Shown piece by piece: positions 51,814 to 60,048 of a stretch of 64,000 nt of DNA. The stretch lies in NCBI RefSeq assembly GCF_022385335.1, contig NZ_CP092431.1, forward strand, positions 2,356,001 through 2,420,000, in the 5' to 3' direction. The notes beneath the pieces were generated by a model that saw only the letters and a program-made list of their open reading frames with translations, searched no databases and was not told the origin of the DNA. Position 1 is the stretch's first letter, and each line of letters begins with the position of its first letter. The translations under genes were made by a program, and so were the position numbers. Source of the DNA: Streptomyces deccanensis (GTDB taxonomy: Bacteria > Actinomycetota > Actinomycetes > Streptomycetales > Streptomycetaceae).

Positions 51814-52770
51814 GTGACCACCCCGCCGCCCGCCCTGCTCATCGCCGGTCATGGAACCCGGGACGAGGCCGGGGCCGAGGTGTTCCGTGACTTACTGCGC
51901 GAGCTGGGACGCCGCCACCCCGGGCTGCCCGTCGGGGGCGGCTTCGTCGAGCCGTACCGGCCGCCGCTGGGCGAGGCCGTGACCGCGCTGGTGGAGCACG
52001 GGGTACGGCGGTTCGTGGTGGTCCCGCTGGTGCGGGAGTCCGCCGGGCGTGCGGAGGCGGACGCCCGGGCGGCGCTGGGCCGGCTGCGGGAGCGGCACCC
52101 GGAGGTGTCGTACCAGTACGGCCGCGCCCCGGGCCCCCACCCCGTGCTGCTGGACCTGCTGGAGCGGCGGGTGGAGGAGGCACTGGGATCGCCCTCGCCG
52201 AGGACTCCGGGCGACCGGGCCGATGTGACCGTCCTGCTCGTCGGGTACGGGTCCACGGACCCCGAGGCCAACGCCGAGGTGCACAGGGCGGCCCGGTTGT
52301 TGTGGGAGGGGCGCGGATACGCGGGTGTGGAGACGGCGTTCGTCTCGATGGCGGCGCCGGACGTGCCGAGCGGTCTCGAGCGGTGTGCGCGGCTGGGGGC
52401 GCGGCGGATCGTCGTCCTGCCGTACTTCCCGCTCGACGGCGGGCCGGCGGACCGGGTGCGGCAGCAGACCGAGGGCTGGGCTGCCGCGCGTCCGGAGATC
52501 GGGGTACGGTCGGCCGATGTCATCGGACCGGAGCCGGAGCTGCTCGATCTGATCGTGGAGCGGTACCGGGAGGCGCTGGAGGGCGACCCGTACATGAACC
52601 GCGATTCCCACGACTCCCCCGCCCCGGGCGGCACTCCGCCCGGCGACTCTCCGCCCGGCGGCGGGAACAGCCCGGGGCTGCCGCGACAGCCGTACGTCCG
52701 TCCGGACCGCGACGGGCACCACGGTCACGAACATCACGACTGGGGACACACGCACTCCCATGCACACTGA
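51814..52770 (+). CDS. cbiX: CbiX-type sirohydrochlorin chelatase with His-rich tail
   Basis: A 318-residue protein with two CbiX half-domains: LLIAGHGTRDEAGAEVF at the N-terminus (active-site His) and VTVLLVGYGSTDPEANAEVH near residue 140 (His replaced by Tyr). It inserts Co2+ (or Fe2+) into sirohydrochlorin. The C-terminal 55 residues are a Gly/Pro-rich linker and a run of about ten His among 20 residues (HHGHEHHDWGHTHSHAH), likely to hold metal. GGAGACACC precedes the GTG start; it overlaps cobC by 11 bases. Confidence 0.92.
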   Translation: MTTPPPALLIAGHGTRDEAGAEVFRDLLRELGRRHPGLPVGGGFVEPYRPPLGEAVTALVEHGVRRFVVVPLVRESAGRAEADARAALGRLRERHPEVSYQYGRAPGPHPVLLDLLERRVEEALGSPSPRTPGDRADVTVLLVGYGSTDPEANAEVHRAARLLWEGRGYAGVETAFVSMAAPDVPSGLERCARLGARRIVVLPYFPLDGGPADRVRQQTEGWAAARPEIGVRSADVIGPEPELLDLIVERYREALEGDPYMNRDSHDSPAPGGTPPGDSPPGGGNSPGLPRQPYVRPDRDGHHGHEHHDWGHTHSHAH

Positions 52771-53899
52771 TTCCGACTCCGGGCGCAGGCACGACCTGCG
52801 GAACACGGGTCATGACCTGGCCGATTCGGGCCAGGGACCGGCGCACGCGGGTCATGACCTGCGGCATCACGGCGACGCCGAGGTGCGGGACGACGGGGCG
52901 AAACTCATCGACCTCGCCGTGAACGTCCGGACCGGCACACCGCCCGCCTGGCTGCGGGAGCGGATAGCCGGGTCGCTGACCGGGCTGGCCGCCTACCCCG
53001 ACGGGCGGGCCGCGCGGGCGGCGGTGGCGGACCGGCACGGGCTGCCCGCCGAGCGGGTCCTGCTCACGGCGGGCGCGGCCGAGGCGTTCGTGCTGCTGGC
53101 CCGCGCCCTGAAGGTCCGTCACCCGGTGGTCGTGCACCCGCAGTTCACCGAGCCCGAGGCCGCGCTGCGGGACGCCGGGCACGCCGTGGACCGGGTGCTG
53201 CTGCGGGAGGCGGACGGCTTCCGGCTGGACCCGGCGGCCGTGCCGGAGGACGCGGACCTGGTGGTCGTGGGCAACCCGACCAATCCGACGTCGGTGCTGC
53301 ACCCGGCGGAGTCCCTCGTCCGGCTGGCCCGGCCGGGGCGGACGCTGGTGGTCGACGAGGCGTTCATGGACGCGGTGCCGGGTGAGCGTGAGGCGCTGGC
53401 CGGGCGGACGGACGTGCCCGGCCTCGTCGTCCTGCGCAGCCTGACCAAGACCTGGGGGCTGGCCGGGCTGCGGATCGGTTACGTCCTCGCCGCGCCCGGG
53501 ACGATCGCCGAGCTGGAGCGCGCCCAGCCGCTGTGGCCGGTGTCGACGCCCGCTCTCGCGGCGGCCGAGGCGTGTGTCTCGGACCGGGCGCTGGCGGAGG
53601 CCGCCGAGGCGGCCGGCCGTGTCGTCGCCGACCGGGCCCATCTCGTCGCCGGGCTGCGGGAGTTCGCCCCCGACGGCCTGGTCGTGGCCGAGCCCGCCGA
53701 GGGCCCGTTCGTCCTCGTCCGGCTGCCCCGCGCGACCGCCGTACGGCGGCATCTGCGCAGCCTGGGCTTCGCCGTTCGCCGCGGTGACACGTTCCCGGGG
53801 CTGGACGACGCGTGGCTGCGCCTGGCGGTCCGCGACCGGACCACGGTCAACGGCTTCCTCCAGGCGCTGGACCGGGCGATGACACTGGCGGACCGCTGA
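52760..53899 (+). CDS. cobC: PLP-dependent CobC (threonine-phosphate decarboxylase-like)
   Basis: A 379-residue fold-type I aminotransferase-like protein. KLIDLAVNVRTGTPPAWL opens the domain, VVGNPTNPTSVLHP and LVVDEAFMD hold the PLP ring contacts, and the Schiff-base Lys is in RSLTKTWGLAGLRIGY. It corresponds to Rv2231c-type CobC, which makes the aminopropanol phosphate arm of B12. The first 45 residues are an added His/Asp-rich stretch (GHDLADSG, AGHDLRHHGD). Confidence 0.9.
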   Translation: MHTDSDSGRRHDLRNTGHDLADSGQGPAHAGHDLRHHGDAEVRDDGAKLIDLAVNVRTGTPPAWLRERIAGSLTGLAAYPDGRAARAAVADRHGLPAERVLLTAGAAEAFVLLARALKVRHPVVVHPQFTEPEAALRDAGHAVDRVLLREADGFRLDPAAVPEDADLVVVGNPTNPTSVLHPAESLVRLARPGRTLVVDEAFMDAVPGEREALAGRTDVPGLVVLRSLTKTWGLAGLRIGYVLAAPGTIAELERAQPLWPVSTPALAAAEACVSDRALAEAAEAAGRVVADRAHLVAGLREFAPDGLVVAEPAEGPFVLVRLPRATAVRRHLRSLGFAVRRGDTFPGLDDAWLRLAVRDRTTVNGFLQALDRAMTLADR

Positions 53900-53918
53900 G
53901 CACAGGGCTCGGCGGTCC
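53890..53918 (+). terminator. Terminator hairpin after cobC
   Basis: GGACCGCTGAGC (53890-53901) pairs with GCTCGGCGGTCC (53907-53918) with one T-G wobble and a five-base loop. It overlaps the cobC stop and closes the cob transcript. Confidence 0.75.
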
Positions 53919-54005
53919 GTCGACCGCGTCAGCCGGGCGGAGGGGCTCTACGGCCCACCGGCCGGACCAGCCGGCCGGCCACTGCCTCCGGGGGAGGGTC
54001 AGCGG

Positions 54006-55967
54006 TCAGCGGGGGCGCCCGTACGGTGTCTCGCCCCTGCGGACCGACTCACGGGTGCCGTCCGGGAAGCGGATGCGCACGTCGCCGTCGGCGTCGACGC
54101 TCGCGCTCGCTCCGGTGTGCGGGGTGTCCGGGTCGCCGCTCAGCAGGACGAGGGTGACCAGGAGCGATTCCCTCCCGCCGGGTGGCGTCCGCCCTTCGAG
54201 GACGGGCGTCGCCGAGTGGTGCCCGTAGGCGTTCGTCCCGGCGGCCGACACGACCGTGCCGGGGCCGTCGCCCCAGCCGTGCAGGCCCACGAGCGCGCTG
54301 GTCAGGCCGTCCGCCCGGCGGGCCACTGCCCAGCCCGGCCCGGACCTGCCCTCCGGCGGCCCGTCGTCGTCCGCCACGGCCCAGCCCCCTTCGCGTACGG
54401 GCGTGCCGGCCGCGGCGTGGACGCGGTGGACCCTGACCTCCCAGGGGCCGTGCACCACGCTGACCGTCTCGATCCCGTCGCCGTCTCGGTTCCTGCCGCC
54501 GTCCGCGTTCCTGCCGCTGTCCGCACTGCCGTACCGGGACGCGGCCCGGCGGCCCTCGGTGCCCAGGGGCTGGATACGGCCCCGTGGGGAGGGGGTGCCG
54601 TCGGGTGCGAGCAGGGCGAGGTGGTTGTCGGGGGCCGTGTCCGGGGCGGGCGGGGTCTCCGGTGCCGTCGCGCTGGAGTAGCCGAGCCGGGCGTAGTGCG
54701 GGCTGTCGTCGGCGGTGGCGGGCGGCGGCGGCAACCGGTCGCTGCCGTGGTTGACGAGGCGTACGAGGCCGTCGGCGGCGGTGGTGTGCAGCAGCCAGCC
54801 GGGGCCGGGCAGGGCGAGCGTGGTGTCGTCGGTGTCGATCGGCGCGGGCTCCTCCGGCGCGGTCCACACGGGGTGGCTCTCGGGCAGCAGCAGGCCGAGG
54901 AAGGCCTTGCTCGCCCAGTACGGCGAGGCGGGGCCCGAGTAGCGCTGGGTGACGGGGAGGAAGGGCCGGTACCAGCCCAGGGTGAGCAGGCCCCGCTCGT
55001 CGGGCACACCCCGCTCCGCGAAGTGCCGCAGGGCACCGGACGCGAGCCGTCTGGTGCGGCCCGGCGGCAGGGGCGTGGCGTCGGCGAGGGCGCCCGCCCA
55101 CAGCGGGGCGGTGGTCGCGAAACGGTAGGTGAGGGAGCGGCCCTGGTGGACCGGACCGCCGTCGGCGCCGAAGAAGTGCTGGTGGGCGGCGAGGAACTCG
55201 CGCAGCCGCGCCCGGTGCCGGGCCACCGCCGCCGCGTCCGCCCGGGGACCGGCGATGCGGGCCCACAGCACCGGATACAGGTGCAGCGCCCAGCCGTTGT
55301 AGTAGTCGAACTTCCGCCCGTCGCCGTCGGTGTACCAGCCGCCGCCCCGGTACCAGTCCTCCAGCCGGGCGAGCCCCGCGTCGATCTCGGCGCGGCTGTG
55401 CGGGGCGCCGACCGAGGCGAGGAACTCCTCGGTGATCACCTGGAAGAGCCGCCAGTTGGAGTCGTTGACGTCCGCGCCGACGAATCCGCCCAGCCAGTCG
55501 GCGACCCGGGCGCGCACCCCGTCGTCGAGCCGGTCCCACAGCCACGGGCGCGTCTCGTGCAGGGCGATCGCGATCGACGCGGCCTCCACCATGGGCTGCG
55601 CCCGGTCGGTGATCGCCGGCCACCGCTCGTCACCGCCGGCGGGGTCGGACCCGGCGGCGAGCCCGGCCGCGTACCGCTCGATCAGCGCGGGCCCGACCCG
55701 CCCCCGCGAGCCGGCGATCCGAAAGGCGGCGAGCAGGAAGGACCGCGCGAACCCCTCCAGCCCGTCGGACACGGGACCGGAGTGACTGGCCCGCCCCGGC
55801 AGCCGGTACTGCGCGAGGCCCGGCGAGGCGTAGGGCACCAGCCCGTCGAGCAGCCGGTCGGCCATGGCTTCCCAGTGGGCTCGGGTCCAGCCGGTGAAAG
55901 GGGAGAGGGAGGGGTCTGCGGGCGGGAGCGTCGAGCTGTCGGCGGGCGACATGTGCGGCGCGGTCAT
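54006..55967 (-). CDS. DUF2264-domain protein, probable glycoside hydrolase (GH154-like)
   Basis: A 653-residue soluble protein. The N-terminal two-thirds are a DUF2264 (alpha/alpha) toroid: SPFTGWTRAHWEAMADRLLDGL, SDGLEGFARSFLLAAFRIAG, DSNWRLFQVITEEFLASVG, WYTDGDGRKFDYYNGWALHLY. The C-terminal third is beta-rich. Related proteins were classed in CAZy as GH154, with a beta-glucuronidase founder, so action on uronic-acid sugars is plausible. Start at 55967 follows GGAGG at slightly long spacing. Member of the sugar locus read from 61 kb. Confidence 0.82.
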   Translation of the reverse strand: MTAPHMSPADSSTLPPADPSLSPFTGWTRAHWEAMADRLLDGLVPYASPGLAQYRLPGRASHSGPVSDGLEGFARSFLLAAFRIAGSRGRVGPALIERYAAGLAAGSDPAGGDERWPAITDRAQPMVEAASIAIALHETRPWLWDRLDDGVRARVADWLGGFVGADVNDSNWRLFQVITEEFLASVGAPHSRAEIDAGLARLEDWYRGGGWYTDGDGRKFDYYNGWALHLYPVLWARIAGPRADAAAVARHRARLREFLAAHQHFFGADGGPVHQGRSLTYRFATTAPLWAGALADATPLPPGRTRRLASGALRHFAERGVPDERGLLTLGWYRPFLPVTQRYSGPASPYWASKAFLGLLLPESHPVWTAPEEPAPIDTDDTTLALPGPGWLLHTTAADGLVRLVNHGSDRLPPPPATADDSPHYARLGYSSATAPETPPAPDTAPDNHLALLAPDGTPSPRGRIQPLGTEGRRAASRYGSADSGRNADGGRNRDGDGIETVSVVHGPWEVRVHRVHAAAGTPVREGGWAVADDDGPPEGRSGPGWAVARRADGLTSALVGLHGWGDGPGTVVSAAGTNAYGHHSATPVLEGRTPPGGRESLLVTLVLLSGDPDTPHTGASASVDADGDVRIRFPDGTRESVRRGETPYGRPR

Positions 55968-56012
55968 AGGGGAGTGCGTCCTCCGGTGAGTTGTGGTCGA
56001 GGGCAAGGGCAG

Positions 56013-56052
56013 CGCGCCCCTTCAGGGGCGCGGGGAACTGCGCGACCAGCCA
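56013..56052. repeat. Dispersed element in reverse orientation with hairpin, copy 5
   Basis: CGCGCCCC-TTCA-GGGGCGCG hairpin (56013-56032) followed by GGGGAACTGCGCGACCAGCC, the reverse complement of the other copies. It lies between the LacI regulator and the DUF2264 gene, downstream of lacI on the minus strand. Confidence 0.8.
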
Positions 56053-56068
56053 CGACGGACCCGCACGG

Positions 56069-57490
56069 TCACAACGGCCCCCTCGGCGACGCCACACTCC
56101 GCCGCACGACGATGTGCGTCCCCAGCACATGCCGACCCCCCACCCCCCGTTCGGGATCCCGCAGAGCGATCCGCACAGCCGCCCGTCCCAGCTCCTCCGC
56201 AGGAGTCCGCACCGTCGTGAGCGGCGGGTCGAAGTCCTCGGCGAGCGGGATGTCGTTGTACCCGACCACCGAGATGTCGTCGGGAACGCTCAGCCCGGCC
56301 TCGGCGATCGCGCGGAGCGCGCCCGCCGCGACCATGTCGTCCCCCGCGAACACGGCCGTGAACTCCCGTGTCTCCTGGAGCAGTTCGGTCATCGCCCGCA
56401 GCCCGGCGGGGCGGCCGAGGCCACAGTCGACGACCCGCGCGGCCTCGGGCGGCAGCCCGTGCTCCGCCAGCGCGGCCCGGTATCCCGCGACGCGGGCGTC
56501 GAGCGCCGTGTTGCCGGGCAGCCCGCCGAGGAAGACGATCCTGCGATGCCCGGCCGACAGCAGATGCGCGGTGATCGCCCGCGCCCCCGCCTCGTTGTCG
56601 AACTCGACGACCAGCGCCGGTATCCCGGGGTCGGGGGCCGGCCGCCCGCAGAGCACGAGCCGGGCCCCGGAGGCGTCCAGGGCCTGCGCGTACTGGGCCA
56701 CGCGCGAGCGGTAGGCGTCGTCCTCGACGACCCCGCCGACCAGGATCACCAGCCGCGCCCCCTCCTCGCGCATCAGCCGTACGAAGTCCATCTCCCGCTG
56801 CGGGTCTCCCCCGGTCGCGCCGACCACGCACAGCCAGCCCCGGTCGGCGGCCTCCGCCTCGACGCCCTCGGCGACCTGGGCGTAGAAGGGGCTGGTGACC
56901 TGACGGACGACGACGGCGGCCATCTTGCGGCCGCCGCCGACCAGGGCGCGGGCGTGCGCGTTGGCGACGTAGTCGAGGTCGCGGGCGGCGCGCAGGACGC
57001 GGGCCCGGGTGGCGGCGGGCACCGGATGGTTGCCGCTGAGCGCGCGGGAGGCGGTGGCCGTCGACACCCCCGCCCGCACGGCGACCTCCCGAATCGTGAC
57101 CCGTCCCTTGCCCGCCGGTTCCTTGGGCTCCGCCTCCCCCGGCCCCCTGGCCCCGGACCCCGTCTCAACCGGACCCATGCCCACAGACCTCGCACCCGTC
57201 TCTACCGGGCCCGTGCCCACAGACCCCGTCCCCGTCTCCCCCGAGCCCGTGCCCGTGCCCACAGACCCCGTCCCCGTCTCCCCCGAGCCCGTGCCCGCAG
57301 ACCCCGTCCCCGCCCTCACCCCCGCCGGGCCGTTGCCCACGGACCCCGTCCCCGTGTCCACCGGGACCGGGCCTCCGGACACCTGATGCTGCCGCGCCGG
57401 GGTCTCGGTCTCCGTCTCCTCGGGTGCCATGTCGTTCCCCATCCCCCGCGTCTCCTGTTCCGCTGCCGTCGGCCGCAGGCCGTCGCTCAT
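56069..57490 (-). CDS. LacI-family transcriptional regulator with repeat-rich N-terminal extension
   Basis: A 473-residue regulator. The HTH (VTIREVAVRAGVSTATASRALSGNH) begins only near residue 133; normally it starts within the first ten. The preceding extension is Gly/Thr/Ser-rich with repeated TGTGSVGTG units. The periplasmic-binding-like sensor domain runs from VVVRQVTSPFYAQVAEGVE to the C-terminus RRSVASPRGPL. ATG at 57490 overlaps the binding-protein stop (ATGA), but internal ATG/GTG codons (for example 57178) could give a normal-length protein. It probably represses the operon through sites near 61.06 kb. Confidence 0.88.
   Translation of the reverse strand: MSDGLRPTAAEQETRGMGNDMAPEETETETPARQHQVSGGPVPVDTGTGSVGNGPAGVRAGTGSAGTGSGETGTGSVGTGTGSGETGTGSVGTGPVETGARSVGMGPVETGSGARGPGEAEPKEPAGKGRVTIREVAVRAGVSTATASRALSGNHPVPAATRARVLRAARDLDYVANAHARALVGGGRKMAAVVVRQVTSPFYAQVAEGVEAEAADRGWLCVVGATGGDPQREMDFVRLMREEGARLVILVGGVVEDDAYRSRVAQYAQALDASGARLVLCGRPAPDPGIPALVVEFDNEAGARAITAHLLSAGHRRIVFLGGLPGNTALDARVAGYRAALAEHGLPPEAARVVDCGLGRPAGLRAMTELLQETREFTAVFAGDDMVAAGALRAIAEAGLSVPDDISVVGYNDIPLAEDFDPPLTTVRTPAEELGRAAVRIALRDPERGVGGRHVLGTHIVVRRSVASPRGPL
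57183..57298 (-). repeat. Tandem repeat in the LacI N-terminal extension
   Basis: A 42-base unit at 57219-57260 is repeated almost exactly at 57261-57298, with a shorter diverged copy at 57183-57218. It encodes Gly/Thr/Ser-rich repeats and keeps frame, so copy-number changes would only alter linker length. Confidence 0.8.
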
Positions 57491-59124
57491 GTGTTGGCCG
57501 CGTAGTCCTTCGCGAACTCCTCGGCCATTCTGTCGCCGCCCCGCTGCCGCCACTTCTTCACGGTCGCGTCCCATTCCGAGAGCGGGAGCCGACCGGCGAC
57601 GATGCCGGTGAGCGTGTCCTCGACGAGGGCCTTGAGCGTGGCGCCCTGGGAGTTCTTCGTGGCCGACTGGAGCCCGAAGGAGGCGTTGCGGACGGCGCGC
57701 GGCACGACCTTCCGCTGCCAGGTGTGCAGGGCCCGTACGGCGTCCGGCATGCCCGGCACGAACAGCACCTGCGGGCCCTCGGCGAGGTACTTCAGCGGGA
57801 GGTTGGTGTTGTTCTCGACCTCGCCGAGCTTGGTGACCTGCGGGGAGCCGTCCGCCCCTCGGGTGAAGTGGGTGCCCTCGACGCCGTAGTGGACGAGTTC
57901 CCACTCCTCGCTGCCGAAGGGCGCGGCGAGGTAGTCGAGGACCCGTAGCAGCAGTTCGATCCGTTCCTTCTTCGCCTTCTTCAGCACGGTGTGGCCGAAG
58001 GAGCGGCGGGCGGCGACGATCCCGCCGGGCTCCCCGCCGACGCTGTACGGGAGGGCGGCCGCGGGGGTCAACTTGCCCTTACTCTCGCGGTACTTGGGCA
58101 GGTACGCGCCGAAGCCGTCCTGCATCGAGCCGACCGTGCCGTTGTAGTAGAGGGTGGTCAGGTCGATCTGGGAGATGGACGTGGCGTCGGGGTGGTACGA
58201 GCCGTCCTGGCGCAGCCGGGCCTGGAAGGCGACGGCCGCCTTGAAGCGCTCGTCGGCCCAGGCGGGTTCGAAGGTGCCGCCCTTGGTGACGGACCACTCC
58301 ATGGGGGCGTTGTGGGCGGCCGCGTGGACGGCGTTGCCGAAGAGGGAGCCGGCCGCGGCGCCGAGGGCGTAGGTGCGTCCGGCGGTGGCCCGCTTCGCGA
58401 CGGCCGCGAAGTCGTCGGCGCTCCAGCCCTCCCGCATGCCCGCGTCGGTGAACATGCCCTGGTTGAGCCAGAGCGTGGAGCCGGGCAGCGGGCGTTCCAG
58501 CGGGATGCCGTAGAGGAGGCCGCCGATGCGGCCCATGTCCCGCCAGGCGTGGGTGGGGATGTTGGCGAGGTTCGGGTAGTCGGCGATCGCGTCGCCGGAG
58601 AGGTACGGCGTGAGGTCCTCGGCCCGGCGCCGGACGAACTCGGCCTCGCGGGGCAGGACGAAGCCGGAGAAAACGTTGATGATGTCGGGGAGGGTGTCGG
58701 GGTCGCCGGCCATCACCGTCGCCATCTTCTTCTGGTAGTCGGCCTGCGGGACGATCGTGTACTCGATCTTCACGCCGAGGGCTTTCTCGACCGCCGCCCA
58801 GAACCGGTTGGCGGAGGCGGGCTTCGGGGGCGTGCCGAACGACACGGACAGGACCTTGACCGTGGAGCCGTCGCCCGGGGTGCGGGAGACGCTCTTCGCC
58901 AGGTCGGCGGGGTAGGCGGTGTAGCCGGCCTGGACGCCGGCCTCGGTGGGCGCGAGGTCCGGCTTCGGGCCGCGCGCGGGGGTGTACGTCGGCCAGGGCG
59001 CGAGCTTCTTGCCCGCGTTGGAGACGTCGCTGTCGCCGGAGCTCGTGGAGCAGGCGGTCAGCACGCCCGGGACGGAGACGGCGGCCAGGGAACCGAGCAG
59101 AGTACGTCGGGACATGCTGGGCAT
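57487..59124 (-). CDS. Carbohydrate ABC transporter substrate-binding lipoprotein (Tat-type signal)
   Basis: A 545-residue extracellular solute-binding protein, long as in LplA-type carbohydrate systems. The signal has a twin-arginine motif (SRRTLLGSL) and the lipobox LTAC, so it is probably Tat-exported and lipid-anchored. Binding-domain segments include SVSFGTPPKPASANRFWAAVE and LPDIINVFSGFVLPREAEF. GAGGGG lies at good spacing before ATG 59124. It follows the two permeases and overlaps the lacI start. Confidence 0.92.
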   Translation of the reverse strand: MPSMSRRTLLGSLAAVSVPGVLTACSTSSGDSDVSNAGKKLAPWPTYTPARGPKPDLAPTEAGVQAGYTAYPADLAKSVSRTPGDGSTVKVLSVSFGTPPKPASANRFWAAVEKALGVKIEYTIVPQADYQKKMATVMAGDPDTLPDIINVFSGFVLPREAEFVRRRAEDLTPYLSGDAIADYPNLANIPTHAWRDMGRIGGLLYGIPLERPLPGSTLWLNQGMFTDAGMREGWSADDFAAVAKRATAGRTYALGAAAGSLFGNAVHAAAHNAPMEWSVTKGGTFEPAWADERFKAAVAFQARLRQDGSYHPDATSISQIDLTTLYYNGTVGSMQDGFGAYLPKYRESKGKLTPAAALPYSVGGEPGGIVAARRSFGHTVLKKAKKERIELLLRVLDYLAAPFGSEEWELVHYGVEGTHFTRGADGSPQVTKLGEVENNTNLPLKYLAEGPQVLFVPGMPDAVRALHTWQRKVVPRAVRNASFGLQSATKNSQGATLKALVEDTLTGIVAGRLPLSEWDATVKKWRQRGGDRMAEEFAKDYAANT

Positions 59125-59160
59125 GGGTGAACCCCTCGTGTCGGCCTGAATCGGCGTGGG

Positions 59161-60048
59161 TCAGCTCTTGATGGCGCCGGTGAGCACGCCCTTGGTGAAG
59201 TACTTCTGGAGGAAGGGGTAGACGAGCAGGATCGGTACGGTGGCGATCACCAGCACCGCCATCTGCACGGTCTGCGGCGCGGTGACCGTGCCCTCGCCGG
59301 TGGTCGCGTCGGTGAGGCCGGAGCCGGCCACCACATAGGTGCGCAGGACCTGTTGGAGGGGCCAGTGGTCGCTCTCCAGGTACAGCGAGGCGTAGAACCA
59401 GGAATTCCAGTACGCCACCGCGTAGAACAGTCCGACGACGGCGAGCGCGGCCTTGGACAGCGGCAGGACGACGGAGAACAGCACCCGCCAGTCGCCCGCT
59501 CCGTCGAGGCGCGCGGCCTCGTACAGCTCCTCGGGGATGCCCTGGAAGAAGCCGCGCAGCACGACCAGGTTGAAGACGTTGACGAGGACGGGCAGCACCA
59601 GGGAGGCGTAACTGTCCAGCAGGCCCAGCTCCTTGACCAGGAGGAAGCTCGGGATCATGCCGGGCGGGAAGAGGAAGGTGAACAGGATGAGCAGCAGCGC
59701 CGGCCGGCCTCCGAAGACCCCGGGCCGGGAGAGCGCGTAGGCGAGGGTGACGGTGCAGGCGAGGCTGAGGAGGGTGCCGACGATCGTCACGCCCGCGCTG
59801 ACGGCGAGGGCGTGGGTGACGATGCCGCCGTCGAGGATGTCGCGGTAGGCGTCGAGGCTGGGCTCGGTCGGCCAGAGGACCCAGCCGCCGTTCGCCACGA
59901 CCTCGTCGGTGGAGGCGAGGGAGGTCGAGACGATGACGAGGAACGGCACGCAGACCAGGAGGACGACGGCGGCCAGGGCCATGGCCTTGGCGGCCTGGGT
60001 CACCGGCTTCGGCTTCTCCAGCCAGCCCGGTCGAGTCCGGGCGCTCAC
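59161..60048 (-). CDS. Carbohydrate ABC transporter permease (second)
   Basis: A 295-residue inner-membrane permease with six helices. The EAA loop reads EAARLDGAGDWRVLFSVVLPLS, the ATPase contact, and the terminus LQKYFTKGVLTGAIKS is typical of LplC/YtcP-type CUT1 permeases. GTG at 60048 overlaps the stop of the first permease (GTGA). No ATP-binding subunit is encoded in the locus; these systems usually borrow a shared MsiK-type ATPase. Confidence 0.93.
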   Translation of the reverse strand: MSARTRPGWLEKPKPVTQAAKAMALAAVVLLVCVPFLVIVSTSLASTDEVVANGGWVLWPTEPSLDAYRDILDGGIVTHALAVSAGVTIVGTLLSLACTVTLAYALSRPGVFGGRPALLLILFTFLFPPGMIPSFLLVKELGLLDSYASLVLPVLVNVFNLVVLRGFFQGIPEELYEAARLDGAGDWRVLFSVVLPLSKAALAVVGLFYAVAYWNSWFYASLYLESDHWPLQQVLRTYVVAGSGLTDATTGEGTVTAPQTVQMAVLVIATVPILLVYPFLQKYFTKGVLTGAIKS

